Below, one piece after another: positions 24,712 through 37,702 of a DNA stretch of 64,000 nt. Each line of letters begins with the position of its first letter. Position 1 is the stretch's first letter. Source of the DNA: Drosophila persimilis (lineage: Eukaryota; Arthropoda; Insecta; Diptera; Drosophilidae); NCBI RefSeq assembly GCF_003286085.1, contig NW_020825288.1:27776001-27840000 (forward strand), read 5' to 3'. The position numbers and the translations under genes are program-made. Below the pieces are notes generated by a model. The model worked only from the letters and a program-made list of their open reading frames with translations, made no database searches and had not been told where the DNA came from.

Positions 24712-25098
24712 TTTTTGCCCCTGTGGATGGACATTTCTAACATTCGCTGCACAGATTTGCGTGCCAGCGACATATTTAAAATGTTGAAAATTATTTATAA
24801 TTAAAAGTTAGAGGCCAAAAAGTTTTTTGCGCCGGCCATGTTCGCGTCAGCTCCGGGCCATTCGGAGGAACCATTCAACGTAGCCATGGCCATAGCCATT
24901 TTGCTGGCTCTGGCTGCAATTTGCTTTATGCGGGGCATACTCGTAGAATTTTTTAATAAAAATACCTAAAGAGTGGAAGAGGTCAGGTCCACACCCCCAC
25001 ACCCCCAGAAGAAGCCCTCTCTCTCTCTCTCGGTTCAGTCAGCCGGACCGGAATGATTGTTATTTACGCAATGGCAATAATAATTCACATTTTCACAC

Positions 25099-25121
25099 CA
25101 CACACACACACACACACACAA
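25099..25121. repeat. CA microsatellite
   Basis: Eleven CA units. Confidence 0.9.
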
Positions 25122-25950
25122 ATGATGTCTTTGTGGGAGATTGAATTTTCTTTTATTCAAAATTCCAATACAGCTTTTCGCTTCAGCTGCCTTTTGTTTT
25201 TCTTAACCAATGGATTTTATACACTTTGGTTGGTTCGTATTTCAACTTCCTTACATCCGGAGTAGCCAAAACAAATACTTAAACGTTAGATTTAAAATTG
25301 TTTCATATGATTTCTTAAATTATAACACTCTGCGTTGGCTTCCGGACAAAGTCTTGCATTAAATTTATATGCAATTGACTTTCAACCATGCGAAAACTGA
25401 CTTATGCTAAGCATTTTAACATGCCAACAAGCTAACAACGAGAGCCACCCGCGAGAGCCCTCTAGCTGTCCAATAAAAGTCAATAAGCATCTCGGAGATA
25501 TGTGCATTTTTCAATTACGTATTTGTATGCAATGCCAGCCATAGCATCAGCATCAGCATCCACAGCAACAGCAACAGCAACAGAAAGGACAAATTCAAAT
25601 GACGTGAAGGGCACTCTCCTCTATGTGGGGACGGATGCAAGGACACAGCCAACAGCCAGCAGCCAACAGCCAAGGGATTGGAGATGCAGGAGCAATGGAA
25701 AGCTATGTCTTTCATTATGTACGACAAACTGGCTGACACGGGCGGCTAATAACGAGAGGACGCTGCACACAACTGCCACACAACAATAAAGAACACCAAC
25801 TTACGGTCTGCCACTGACCCGCAAGCCAGTGCCCTAATGGCCATCCCAATGCAAATTGGCAATGCACAGAACTAAAATAGAAACTAGATGGAAGCATGGG
25901 ATATGAGAAAAAAAAGTAAAAGCCAAATTGACACGGGTCAATAAGCTTGG

Positions 25951-26020
25951 TGATGCTGCTTCTGATGCTGCTTCTGATGCTGGTCCTGTTCCTGTTCCTG
26001 TTCCTGTTCCTTCTGCTGCT
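25951..26020. repeat. Compound minisatellite TGATGCTGCTTC / TGTTCC
   Basis: Two exact copies and one variant of the 12-mer TGATGCTGCTTC, then four copies of TGTTCC, then CTG units. Confidence 0.85.
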
Positions 26021-26305
26021 TACAGCAAAATCGAATTAGTATTAGACGAAAACAAAATTAAGAAATAAAATGCTCGCGCTTGGCCCTGACACAAACTGCT
26101 GAACAGCAGTCCAACGCTGCCTCTGGAGCCACTTCCTACCTACACTTCCACTACATCCTTTCCACTTCCATTACCATTACCACTTGCACTTGGTCCTCCT
26201 TCTCCTTCAATTCGCTTCCGTACACATGACTGACCAGCGCTCAACTTTAAATAAGAGCCGGACCAAGTTGGCCGGACCAACAGCTGCTCTTGGCCAAGTC
26301 TCGAA

Positions 26306-26329
26306 CTCCACTCCACTCCACTCCACTCA
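26306..26329. repeat. CCACT pentamer repeat
   Basis: Four to five tandem CCACT units. Confidence 0.85.
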
Positions 26330-26999
26330 CTGCAAAGGCCAAGTCAATGTACTCAACCCGTGTCTGGGACTGGGACTGAGAGAGAGACCCTTTTGGGTCT
26401 ATTTTTGAGCGCGTTTAGTGGAGCGTGCACCTTTGGTTTAAGGCCAAGTATTTATGAAGTACCGAAATCTGGGTCGAAACGGAATGAATGGAGAGTGGAT
26501 GTGGATGTGAATGTGGATGTTGATCAGCACGTCGATTGCACAGCCAGAACACGACTGTCAATGCAATAAACTTGTCCTGGGGATATCCGTGTCGTCTGTT
26601 GAAATTATAAACCGTATGCAGGAAGCTGCATATTTTATTAATTTCAATGAATTATTAGCAGGAATTAAGCATAAATCATGCGACAGAAACTCGGAAAAGG
26701 AAAACCTTTGTGCCATGAACATGTCAACCACTTTTTCTTTGCTTTAATTTCCATGTAATTAAAGATAAATTTTATCTCTGGCCTGGGAATACATTTTGCA
26801 TTTAATATTCTATAAATTATTTACTGCAACGCAAGACAAATCTCAATCAAATTTCATCAAATTGTTGGCCAAATGAGTTCTTTAGCAGTCTTGCTGGCAG
26901 AACAATGAACTGTAGCATTTCCCAGTGAAGGAATTGTCACCAGCAGCGTATTAGCCATACAAATCACAAGCTTGGACCATGGAGTGGGCGTCCAACCCA

Positions 27000-29900
27000 C
27001 GAGCATTCACTGAAAGTTCCATCCGCTCTGGTCCGTGGCCTAATCGGGCCTCGTTAGGGCTCGAAAGCGGCGGGGGGGAGTCCTGGGTTATGGCTATTAC
27101 TTGCTCATTGTGTTATTGTTGTTTTAAATGCGTTATTGTTGGCCAAGGGAACAAACAAGCGCATTAATAACCAGCGCCATTGAAAGGCCGTGTCATCAAA
27201 TGAGCCAGGACAAAACCTCATCCTCATCCTCATCCCCATCGTTGTTTCCATCGTCGTCGTCGTTGTTGTCGTTGTTATCCTCAGCCTCGTTCTCATCCTC
27301 TGCTTTCTGATACGGATGATGATGATTGTTTATTTGTGCACAATGACGTCGAAACATCATTAAATGGCCAAAAGTCACGCATTTACAGTTACGACTGACA
27401 AAAGCCGACCTGCACGAGCCATTTGCTGGGCCTCAGCTTCCACCTCTACTGCTCCGAACAGCGATTTTAATGATGGGCCTACTCTGACGATTACCGAGTC
27501 CGAGTCCGAGTCCATGGTGTCCTTTCCCCCGTTTCGCTTTCGTTGTCCTGCCTGCCAAAATGTAACTGTGTCGAGTGTTGAAAGTTTAGCTGTCATTACG
27601 TGTCAGTAAACCATGATCAGGCTTCATTCTGATGCCCATTATCATCATAGTCATCTGCTGATGACAACTCCGTCTCTGTTTCGTTTCCCAGTAGTAACCA
27701 GGGGTCCAGTACCCAGAAGCCAGTAACCAGTGTTCAGTGACCAGTTCACAGCAGAGGCACAGTTGTTGGATCAACAAAGTCCAAGCGAAGGCCCTCTTCC
27801 TGCTGCTCCTGCTGCTGTTGGTCCCCTCTCCAAATGCTAACAATCAACACATCCGTTTCCGTGGAGCATTCAAATTCACAGACGAACAAAGCAGCTCCGC
27901 ACAGGGACACACAGAGAGAGGGGATGGACTACATCTCGGCCAAGTTGTTGACCAATTGCCTCCACTTAAATTGGAAATTTCACTTTAGCGAGGGCTGGAT
28001 GGAGAGTTGCGTAGCTTTCTCAAATGATCTTCATTGAAAGACCTTAGTTTACCGATCGGTTTGGTTAAGATCAGATATGTTTGGGGCTTTCCTTTAATAA
28101 TTTTAAGCTTCATCTGTTATCACACAGCGTGTCTTTCTCATTGTTATGGACCTCCTTCCTAAAGGACTCCCTGTCAACGGTTTGTCCCCAAACAAGAGGG
28201 CTGGACTACCGACAACAACAGCAAGATGAGCAGCCACTATCCTCCCGTACAGGCGACATTCAGTAGAACAATTGGCTAACAGGTACAACAGTAACAAGAA
28301 CACCATAGGGGATAGGAGAGGAGGTACTACCACCACAGCGGCGGTTAGCTTCCGTTTCACTAACTTTTCGCATAGCGCTTTTTCTGTGTGTTGTAGCCTT
28401 TGCCAATTGCTGGCAGTTTTGTTGCCATGTTGGTTGTCGTTGTTGTAATCCTATTAAAACGCCAGCAAGCTACCTTTTTGCTAGTAGTACGCCTGCCCTT
28501 CACCCTCCTCCAGCTCTTCCAGCTCCTGCTGTTTCAGCTGCTGTCAGGCGCCTTTGTTTGTTGTTTCATTTCAATTCGCCGAAACAAAGACTTAAAGTGC
28601 TCATTCACCTGATTTTCAGGTTTTAGGTAGACAACACTCTTTGCATTCTGCTCGGACCTATTCGCTCCCGAGAGCAGCAAAGGCATTCCGTTCCGTACCG
28701 TTCCCTCCCGGTCATAGTTCGCATGTTTATTTAAACCAAAACCAAATGCCTGCCTGGCTCTTGTCTGTTTGTGTGTCTGGCTGTGGAACTGTTCAGCTTA
28801 AATAGGCCTCAATTTAGCCAGGATTTTCCATTCGATTCCATGATGGAGTTAAGTATGTGCCTGACACACTTTTCACGCTGAAGGACTTAGTCCGGCTGAT
28901 AGGCATTGGGCGGCAGAAAAGCCATTAAATAAGCTCATTGATTGATGGCCGGATTAAAGTTTGTTTTTAAATATAACACCCGACTTAATGTAAGTTCTGA
29001 TTTCAAGTGGGAATCGGGAATAATCCACAATCAGCGGACGGCAAGAGTCCTCAAAAGCAGTCTGATCCTGTGGCAGAGGTAGGGGTAGGAGGTGCCACCT
29101 CAATCCGTTCACCTTGCTGGCTGCACATAAAAATCTCAAGGATTTTATGCGGAAAGCAATAAATTTGAGCATAGCTCACACAACGTTACTTCCGCTATTT
29201 ATGGCCGTTTCCAGCAACAGTTTCCATATGCTGGCGCCCCATCCGATCACCCGATAGCGCCATACCACGGAGCCATTTTCAATATCCTTTAGCCCCAGAC
29301 CCTCGCCTCGCCTCGGCTCGCATCGCATCGCATAGCAGCCTTATTTATTGAAATATTCGCTGCTTTCGTTTCGCTTAGCTCTTGGAAAAGTTTTAAGCCA
29401 TTTCGATTGTGTCCTTGAGGCACTAGGCTAGCGCTAGGCGCCTCCGCATTGTTTCCGTTGGCTCGTAGGCGGAGAAGCATGACAAGGCCAAGTCCTTGAC
29501 CCCCGCCGAGAGGGAAATATTCCCATTCGGGTGTAGCCACATCCAGACAAATTGTCGTAAAAACTCAGCAATAATCGTCAGCATCAAGTCAGTCGATTGG
29601 GTACCTAAACCCAGGTCCCGAAGACTTCCCCGTCCCCAAAAAATATTGCATTCACTTTGGCCTAATAGAGAAATAGCCGTAAATTCTGTTGCCACTCATT
29701 GTGCAGATGGCACGTCTGTGTGGGGCTATTGATATATTTGGCTCGGTGTGGCTGTGTGGCCAGCAGAGAAATCACGTCTTGGCCATGTTGCAGGACGTAT
29801 GTTTACGGCTGCATCTTAAACTCTTTAAACCATAAATAGCCGAAGAACTTTCTCATTTAGCTGCTGGCCATAAAGGAAAGAACCCCTTCCATCGAATGGA

Positions 29901-32900
29901 GTTGTAGTTATCTATTGCCAAATTTTCTACACGTTTCTGGATATTTACGTTGCCTCTCACAGGACACACTCGTCAGCAAAAGTGTGGAGCGGTTGTGGGG
30001 CACTAAAGGCTAGTGCAAAAGACTTTATATTGGAAGAGCTTTGCATACCTGCCTTTTCGCAATTTGTGGAAGAGTGTAATTGAAATGGGCGCCATTCGCA
30101 ACACGAATTCAATTGAAAAGGCAAACAAATCAGAAAGCGGCAGAGGCACGACATTAGCGATGCCTGCCCCCATCGCCAAAAGCTGCCCAAATGGCATGAA
30201 ACTATGTCGATGGCCGTTGTCACTGTCGATGATGTCGGTGGTCTGAGGATGGGGCTTAACCTGGGGCTGGTACTGAAGCCGAGTCTGAGTCTTGCCGGAA
30301 GCCAAACGAAAAACATTTCTAATTTCAGTCCTGATGTTGATGAATGGCAATAGACAAGAGAGCAGGTGGCAAGAGCAGTGCCAGCCACGTTCACGTTCAC
30401 GTCCACGGAACCGGCTAAAATGCGACAACAAGCTTGGTGGACAGACAGACGGGCAGACGCACAAATAGATGTGGACACGGAAGCGGCGACGATGGGTAGG
30501 TAGCTAAATGTCAATTGTCGGGGGCAAAAGTTTGCCCGATGGGAATGGGAATAAGAGTGGCAGTTGGAGTGGGAAAGACCATCATTTGTCCAGGACGCCT
30601 CGCGGTGACATGCTGCAGATACGTCAGCGCCGGGACTTCAGCGCCGAGAATGGTGATGGCTGGATGGGTGGATGGGCGGGGAGATGTCTTGAAAATTTCG
30701 CATGGCTTTGGCACGCATTGTTGGCGGCTTGTTATGGATTCGGTGTGGCGCGTGTTCAGCTTTTGTATCCTATACCCGGGGAGATACCCGAGAATACCCG
30801 AGGAATATCCATGAGTTTGTCGGCAGCAATTACCGTTGATCTCAAGTGTTTTTTATCGCCGCGCGTCCTGCCTCGTTGTTATGACATCGGTTGGCACGTA
30901 TTCCCACGTCCAAGCCATCGCATTCAATTTGCTTGATTTTATTTCCGCTTCGTTTTCGCGCTGTCCTGTGCCGTCCTGTCCCTGCGCCCATAACGGGGCA
31001 ACTAAAAGGACGAATGATGGCACCGAACCTCCTCTGGTCATTTGATAGTCCATTTCCATTCTGATTTCGAGTCCATGTCCGTGTCCTTCCCCCAAAAACT
31101 TATCTTTGATTTCTGTCGTTGCTGCTGCTGCTGCAACTGCAGCTTAAGTGTGCAATTTGATTTGATTTTTCCCCAATTTTTGAACAGGTCCTTAAGGCCC
31201 ACTGCCAACCGTTGCCGTTGCCGTTGCCCCACCCCACCACCCTTTTCTCTTCTGTTCGACCTTGTTTGGCACTAAAACTGCCACAAAATTGACATTTTGT
31301 TTAATATTCTCGAGTGTGTTTTGTGCTATGTTTTCGGTGCCTGCAGGGTAAAACTGGAACTGGTACTGGTACTGTCAGTGCAGGCAGCCAGGATGTGGAT
31401 GTGGGCCGTTGTGTCGATTGCGTTTGTGTTTGTGCAGCAGCAGGATATGAATTGCCGGGCGATTGGCGGAGAATTGCATTCGAAACTGTGCCACGTGGCC
31501 AATCGTGGTGCGGGGGGGCTGGCAGTGGGAGCATGTCTGAATGCACTCTCCCGATACCATTTAGGCAGCAACGATTGTTAGTGAAAAAGTGTCAGTGTAA
31601 TGTAATACAATTTGCCCCGAATGCATGTTATCGTGTTAAATATTTTAGCATGTGCATAAAGTGGAATAAATCAATCATGTTTAACCCATTAATGTCAGTT
31701 CGAATGGGCGCTGAAATGAAATAAAATCTGATCAAATATGAAAAAACTTCACTTCCACTTCCATATGGAATGTCCCTTTTAACCAGACTCACTTAGCAGT
31801 CGCTTTATTAGTCAGAAACCCTCTATTTGGCGAAGGGACACACGGAATGACCTGCGTTTGGTCCTTGGGAATAAACAGACAAGATGTCAACCAATGTCTA
31901 AGGACACTTCGGGACACATTTGAGTGGGGGTTGGTGGATTTTGCTTTCACTTTCAGCTGCCGTACCGCCTCCAGTCCGTGGAAAAAGAGACCACACAAAA
32001 AATAAGAGAACTGGCAGCTTAAATATGGCGGCAGGATTCCATTGTCAGCGCCTCGAAATCCGCAACTATTTCATTTCATTTAATTTGATTTATTTGCTGT
32101 ATTTTTATTCTGTTTTGGTTTTTGCCACTGTGTGTGTGTTGTGTGTGTATCCCCACTCAATTTTCGGTGGAATGCAGCTAAGGAACGCCCCCATTCGGAA
32201 GCAGACCTCCTTGGGGCTCTTAATGAAAACACAAATCCAAATTCGGTCCTTGAGATGTGCGCTAGCGCCACGTCCTTGAGCCATAAAGCCTAAACACAGC
32301 TTGAATAGATACCGGGGGAGAGACAGAGGAATTTTGTGTGTTAATACCAAATGGGAGAACAAGTATAATTTCTATCTCAAAGATTAAAGCCATAAATTGG
32401 GGTAGTACCAGAGCAAAGGATCATAGTGCCACAAACAAAAAAGTGGTAGAGTCCGCCGTCTTTAATTATAATTTGGAATCTTTTTCTCTTTCAAGTTTAT
32501 GAAGTGTCTGCATGTTGTCAATTTTTCACCGTTTTCACAGCTCTTTACAGGCCCAACGAAAGAACCTTAAATTCCAAGCAAATTTGCCTCCAGATGAAGA
32601 AGGCAAGGCATTTTTATGTGGGATCTTCGTGGTTTTACTTGGGGGATGGAATCAATGCTATCAAGCAACGGACATACATACACCACACAACTGAATTCGG
32701 GTCGCTTAATAACATAACGCATACGCCACGTATGCACACATGAACAGCTTCAGATTCGCCTGCTCTCCAATCTTTTGAAAGGTTTTCGGTTAAAATACTT
32801 TACATATTTTTAACGCACAAAGTATGTATCGCCTGGCGCCTGGAGGCGAACCATTCGAGTATGCCACTCTGTGTGGCATGGCTTTGTTGCGGGAGGATTA

Positions 32901-33456
32901 CTGTAGTGGAAACTGTAGGGTGAATCGGGAGTCATTGTTGGCTGGGTTATAAGTACCCAAGATAGTTGAGTATTTCATTGTGCTGTCTATTGATTTCTCC
33001 AGCTACTTGAGATGCATGAAATATTTGTAGTCTTTCAGTCATTTGGCTTATTGCAGAATATGTTGATTAAACTGGGATAAAAGATCCATCAAATAAATAC
33101 AAATCTCGTATCACGGGGCTTGTGGTTCTGTTCCTCCCAAACAGATCCAGTGATTTTTCTCATGCTTTCTCATCGTCACGGATCCAGATTTAGACCTATT
33201 TCTGAACACCATTCGCAAATTTGATTGATGATTCCAAATGATATTGTTTGGAGCAACATAATACAGCGGCAAATGGCTTTCCGGGGATGCATTTTATCAT
33301 CAGAATGAAAGATTTATGCGATCGATGTATAGATAATTTATTTCGTAGTTATCTAGCAACCCTTTCGTTTAACGTTAAATCAAAATGATACGGAATAGTT
33401 AAATTTAGTCTTTGTTTTTCTAAAAAATACCATACACAATACTAATTTTTGTCGCC
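27000..33456. other. Gene-free stretch, last part of the 22-kb gap
   Basis: No gene could be supported. Contents: CATCCT/TCGTCG tract (about 27216-27300), CTCGC/CATCG units (about 29305-29337), three close ATACCCG copies (about 30773-30807), ACTGGT units (about 31346-31372). Longer minus-strand frames (29957-30514, 30003-30464) start at non-ATG codons and overlap in different frames, so I do not accept them. Confidence 0.55.
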
Positions 33457-34182
33457 ATGGAACAAAATAAAGAGACCGAAGAAACTTTTGATACCGGGCG
33501 AAAACTGTCAACACTGTCCACACGCCCACGACGCACAACGCAGTCAAGACGTTCCACATATACGACATACCACAAATCTAGTCAAAAATATGAAATTCCC
33601 ATCCACAATAAAAATAAATCAGATGTGCTATTACAAAGTCTATGCAAGCGCCACCCGAATGACGCCAAGTTTATTGGAGACTTTGACAGCACTGAATTTG
33701 ATAATGATAACATCTATATATGCAAAGCTAAAGATCCAGACGCACTTGATTTCATTGATCAGCAGCCCAGCTATAGTAAATTCAAATCACCCTTGTAAGA
33801 TTCCCCAACGTATCGGATATATTAAACATTTATTCTCTACTTACACACAAATTGTCAACAGGGAATCCCAATGTTTGTCACGATATAAGGAATGTACAAT
33901 GAAGTATAATCGTCTGTTCAAGAACGAGATGAGGAAACTCATTGACTACCAGTGTTCCGCCATCGAGGCAGCCTATCTTGTGCGGTAAGTCATGGAATGT
34001 ACACAATGCCATAATTATTCTCAATACTCTTCCTTTATAGAGTGATGGCATTTACCACGCTATGGCCACCTTATCACAATGAATCGGAAATAGACAGTAC
34101 ATCTCGGAAATTCTTTCGTTTGACCCCAAAAGAGCAAAAGAGGTTCACAAAAATTACTGGTATGCCGTACAAATCAAAATGA
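33457..34182 (+). CDS. Three-exon orphan protein, 200 aa, basic
   Basis: Exons 33457-33794, 33862-33984 and 34041-34182 are joined by introns of 67 and 56 nt with GTAAGA/GTAAGT donors and CAG/TAG acceptors. Phases match at both junctions and give 200 codons plus stop. The ATG sits in a strong context (GTCGCCATGG). Residues 1-45 are rich in Thr, Arg and Ser (RKLSTLSTRPRRTTQSRRST). Residues 46-112 are mixed, with an acidic patch (FDSTEFDNDN). The C-terminal 85 residues are basic and probably helical (RYKECTMKYNRLFKNEMRKL), ending FTKITGMPYKSK. No signal peptide, membrane span or known domain. I do not recognise the family. ATTAAA occurs about 18 nt after the stop. It stands alone: the nearest supported genes are more than 13 kb away on either side. 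Size, short introns and lack of a family resemble testis-biased lineage-specific fly genes, which is inference. Confidence 0.82.
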
Positions 34183-34199
34183 AATGTAATTCCTTAAAT

Positions 34200-34205
34200 A
34201 TTAAA
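34200..34205 (+). terminator. Poly(A) signal variant ATTAAA
   Basis: Eighteen nt after the stop of the 200-aa gene. Confidence 0.5.
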
Positions 34206-35175
34206 GAAAAGAAGCCAAACTTAGGTTTTTTTCTTCAGCGAATACCAATTTATTGCTGTCCAACTGTCTAGAGTCTCCAGTATTTATTGCATTAATATTC
34301 GTACTTCAGTAAAATGCAAAAGAAATAAACAAATTGCACAGACAAAGATCCCAGAGAGCATACAGACAGTGCAGTCCAGTCCTTGTGTCATTGCAATGCA
34401 AAATGTCGCAAAGTTCTTGCCGAGTAGTAGACACTGAAAAAAACTGAATATTTTTACAATTATAATTTATAGAATAGTTGGGAGTTTATTTGCCACACAG
34501 TCAAGAGGCAGGGCAGGCAGGGAAGATATGGAAAGAGTGGAAATAGTGGAAAGGAGTGGCAAAAACAGTTTCATAAATCCAGGAACATAAACATTCGCAA
34601 GTATTCACTGTATATTCGATCTGCATAAACAGTCTCCATTTCCTGGCAAAGTCATTTACATTGTACGTATTTTGGGGAGATCCAACATGGTTTGGTTTCT
34701 CTGCTTTTATGCAAAACTGCGCATAACTTTCGGGAGGAGTCTGCCAGACACGGCACACGGAACAAGGAATCCGGGACAGGGCATCTGGGATCCATGGTCC
34801 GAGGCATCATCAACGCGACCATAATGCTGGCCGCAGCGCGGCGGTCTGTCTGTCAATTGCATTAAATATTAACCCAAAATGTTGATAGCCCGCACATATT
34901 ACAAAACGTGTCGGGGGTCCTTTGAGAGGAGTGGATGTGGCCGGACCAGGAAGAAGAAAAGCGGAAGCTGCATATTAAAAATAAAAAATGAATTCCTTTT
35001 TGGCGGGGCTTATTTTTGTTAATAAAAAGAAACCAATGAGGGAGAGAGGAAAAGAAGAAAACCCCAAATTTTTCACTTCACTGAATTATTCATGAATGCA
35101 ATTTTTAGCCACAAATAAAATATAAGCAAGCGGAGAAGAATCGTTGGTGTGGCATGCACCAGGCACCAGTCACCA

Positions 35176-35202
35176 GGGGAAGGGGAAGGGGAAGGGGAAG
35201 GG
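35176..35202. repeat. GGGGAA hexamer repeat
   Basis: Four tandem GGGGAA units, read directly. Confidence 0.9.
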
Positions 35203-35836
35203 TAACCACTGCAGCTGTGCCCCGTTGTGTCGTTCCGCGTCGCTTCAGACGACGTTGCAACATTTAGTGTAAATTAAAAGGAAAGCAGTTGAGGAAAACG
35301 AAATTGTGCATGAACTTTTGTGTGAATTATGAAGTCTGTTGTCACATTTGTGCCACAAATATTTGCAAATTTCCGCTCTGTGCTTAATTTTGTGGAAATA
35401 TATTTTTTGGTGGCAACCCAGCCCAGAGAAGAAGACATATTTTATATATTTCCAATCGATGGGATTATTTAAAGCATGGCGGAGAAAATCTGTAACATTT
35501 CGTATTAAAAACATATCAATAGCCCTACACCAAAGTGTTTTTCCCCAGAAACTTTGGCTTGCTCGCAAAAACTTTGCCATCGAGCATTTAGTTCGGTTTT
35601 CACCCGCTACTTTTCAGTTTTGCAGCAAGTTGAAAATTTGAATTTCAAATCGGCCTGCAGATCACTCTTCTACAAGTACCCACCCCACCCATTGGACTGA
35701 TACCAAGTTGTACTCAATGGAAACGGGCTGACAAATGACTTTCAGCCAAACTGCAGTGGAAAGTGCAGTGGAAAGCGCCATGAATGACATTTCGGAGCCA
35801 AAAGTTTTGCAGGTGTTAAATACGCCTGCAATGGTG

Positions 35837-36142
35837 TCACCGATCCAGCGATGGCAAGGGAGGTGGGGCGTAGAGGGCATAAAAACAAACACGGAAATCA
35901 TGCACAGCATAAGCACCCATCCGCCTCGAACTTCTGGGGGCATCAAACAAACCGAGAAGAGCCATTAAAATAATCGCTGCAATAACCGCATTTGGTACAA
36001 TTTCGTAGTCCTCACCCTTTGTCTCTCTAGTCTTTTCTACCTTTTCGAAGTCAACAGAGTGGGGGATTGAGGATGGGGAAACGGGGCTGGGGGAATGGGG
36101 GAATGGGGCTGGGGAAATGGGAATGGCGAAATTTGCATGCAT
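35837..36142 (-). other. Small open frame with one possible membrane span, 101 aa
   Basis: A true ATG opens a Pro/Ser-rich N-terminus (MHANFAIPISPAPF), a charged stretch (VDFEKVEKTRETKGEDYEIV), then a 15-residue hydrophobic segment (AVIAAIILMALLGLF) followed by Arg residues. It could be a small single-pass membrane protein. The first part rests on a low-complexity G-rich tract, there is no defined promoter or poly(A) signal, and no family is recognised. Confidence 0.2.
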
Positions 36143-36583
36143 AAGTTATGCGGAGTTTTGGGGCTGCAAACGTAACATATTGACACAGTAAACTGCTTAG
36201 ATTGTCAAAGTTCGAGAGGCGGGAGCAAGCAGTAAGCAGTAAGCAGCAAGCAGTCGGCGGCAGTTTAAGGTGCATTCAAGTTTTTGAGAGTGCGCGCAAA
36301 CAGTCCGCAAAAATCCTAAAGGGATTGCGTTGCATATTTCTGTCTTTGGGTCGCTTTCCATCGCTGCCATGTGTGTATTTGTGTGCCAAGCATATGCATT
36401 GAAGCCAAGTCAGCAGTGCCGTGCCACAGCATGTGTGTGCTTCTTGCAACTCTACAGGCACCGCTCCACACACAGAGGCAAAGTATCAGCAGTGAAAGAA
36501 AATCCATGCCGCTCGGTTTCTCTTTTTGCTATAATGCTCCTCGCTGGATTTGTTTTTACTTTCGTGAAAATTCATACGAAAAT

Positions 36584-36722
36584 GAGAGAGCCCGAGAGAG
36601 TGACAGAATGTTTGCCCGTGAAAGCGCCATTTTAGCCACCGATTTGAGGTGGTTCGTAATTGTCATTCACGAGAGAAAGCCATTGGCAGAGTGGGGCATG
36701 CGCAGAACCATCCATGAGAGAG
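36584..36722. promoter_or_regulatory. GAGAG / GCCAT motif cluster, possible Polycomb-type element
   Basis: Within about 140 bp there are GAGAG runs at 36584-36590, 36594-36600, 36671-36675 and 36716-36722, plus GCCAT cores at 36626-36630 (GCGCCATTTT context) and 36679-36683. GAGAG is bound by GAGA factor and GCCAT by Pleiohomeotic; their clustering is a feature of Drosophila Polycomb response elements. Motifs are seen directly; function is inference. Confidence 0.25.
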
Positions 36723-37278
36723 TCTTCTATAAAATAGTGGGATATTTTATGTTCTGGTTATACTTGGATTTACGAGAATCTGGAACTCTTTTAGTGAATG
36801 CTAATCCCAATTAGAGCTCACCTAGATTAGGTCTAGGATTTCCAGCTGCAAAGTGAATTGGGATGTAGAGTCATAGTTTACCGATGAGCAGGTTTAAATC
36901 TTATTCAAATATAAAGATATATAACTTTTATGGGGTTTACTTTCTTAAAAATAAGAACTTCGAAAAGCGGAGCAATATTTCCCCTCTTTGTCAAATACTG
37001 GGTACATTTTCCACCCCTTAAATGGAACTTTGTCAAATCCTAACAAGTGCCATGCCCCAAAAACATACTCTCTCTACAAATGAGAGCCCTCTAGTAGAAC
37101 TCTCTTGGTGTAGGTCGTAAACAGCTGCAGCTGATGCGGTCCCCTGCGTCCTTCTTCGGCTCTGCCAGCAACAACTACTTGTATACGATGGAGTACGGGG
37201 TGTAGAGCAGAGCTGTCCACTTTAACGAGCGCACCTGACCAACTGCAGCTTATGTGTTCAGGTTACTTTATCCTCCAT

Positions 37279-37320
37279 ACACACACACACACACACACAC
37301 ACACTACACACACACACACA
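37279..37320. repeat. CA microsatellite
   Basis: About 20 CA units with one CTA interruption. Confidence 0.9.
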
Positions 37321-37569
37321 GTGTACTCTTACAGGAAGAAAGATTTATATTTTGTCACACTTACTTGAAACGACTTTGGCTGCCACTTGTTCTGCGGTCT
37401 ATAGCAGGATGGAAATGGAGGTGGAGAGTGAGAAAGGATAGAGAGAGAGCTTGATTTTCCTTCCATTGGTTGTGTTCCATCGTCCTGCCATCAGCATCGT
37501 CAACTATATCGTTTTGGTCGCTCTGTCCTCTGGGATTGCAGTCAGTAACATTTACTTGGCTAGCATTAC

Positions 37570-37702
37570 CTTTCAGCTCTGAGGCCGTGATGGAGCACCT
37601 TAGAGGAGAACCCGAACTGGCAGCAGATCCCGCACGATGGCCACGTGAGTCACGCGACCTTCTCTGGTTTTGATGCGGTTTATAATGTGCATTTCGCCTT
37701 GG
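37570..37702 (-). other. Candidate internal exon (minus strand), Arg/Ser-rich
   Basis: An open block begins after CAG (acceptor at 37703-37705) and ends GAGCTGAAAG at a consensus donor GTAATG (37564-37569). It encodes 44 codons starting PRRNAHYKPHQNQRRSRDSR and ending SITASELK, plus one base. The frame stays open past the donor to 37361. The pyrimidine tract before the acceptor is poor, so the call is weak. No partner exon was identified. Confidence 0.2.

Larger units (their letters stand above)
20000..27000. other. Gene-free stretch, middle of the 22-kb gap
   Basis: Nothing coding is supported. Repeats present: ATGCTGC units (20946-20983), GGAT (about 22848-22866), CA (23409-23436 and 25099-25121), CTCGTC and GGAGCC tracts (about 24225-24255 and 24417-24450), a TATG/TACG palindrome (24676-24711), CT (25017-25031), CAGCAT/CAACAG (about 25543-25585), a 12-mer minisatellite (25951-26020) and CCACT (26306-26329). 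Several AT-rich blocks, for example 23.7-24.2 kb. Confidence 0.55.

Noticed and set aside
29957..30514. Minus-strand 185-codon frame
   Set aside because: The first codon is TTG, not ATG; a second frame in the same place is equally long, which points to stop-poor DNA.
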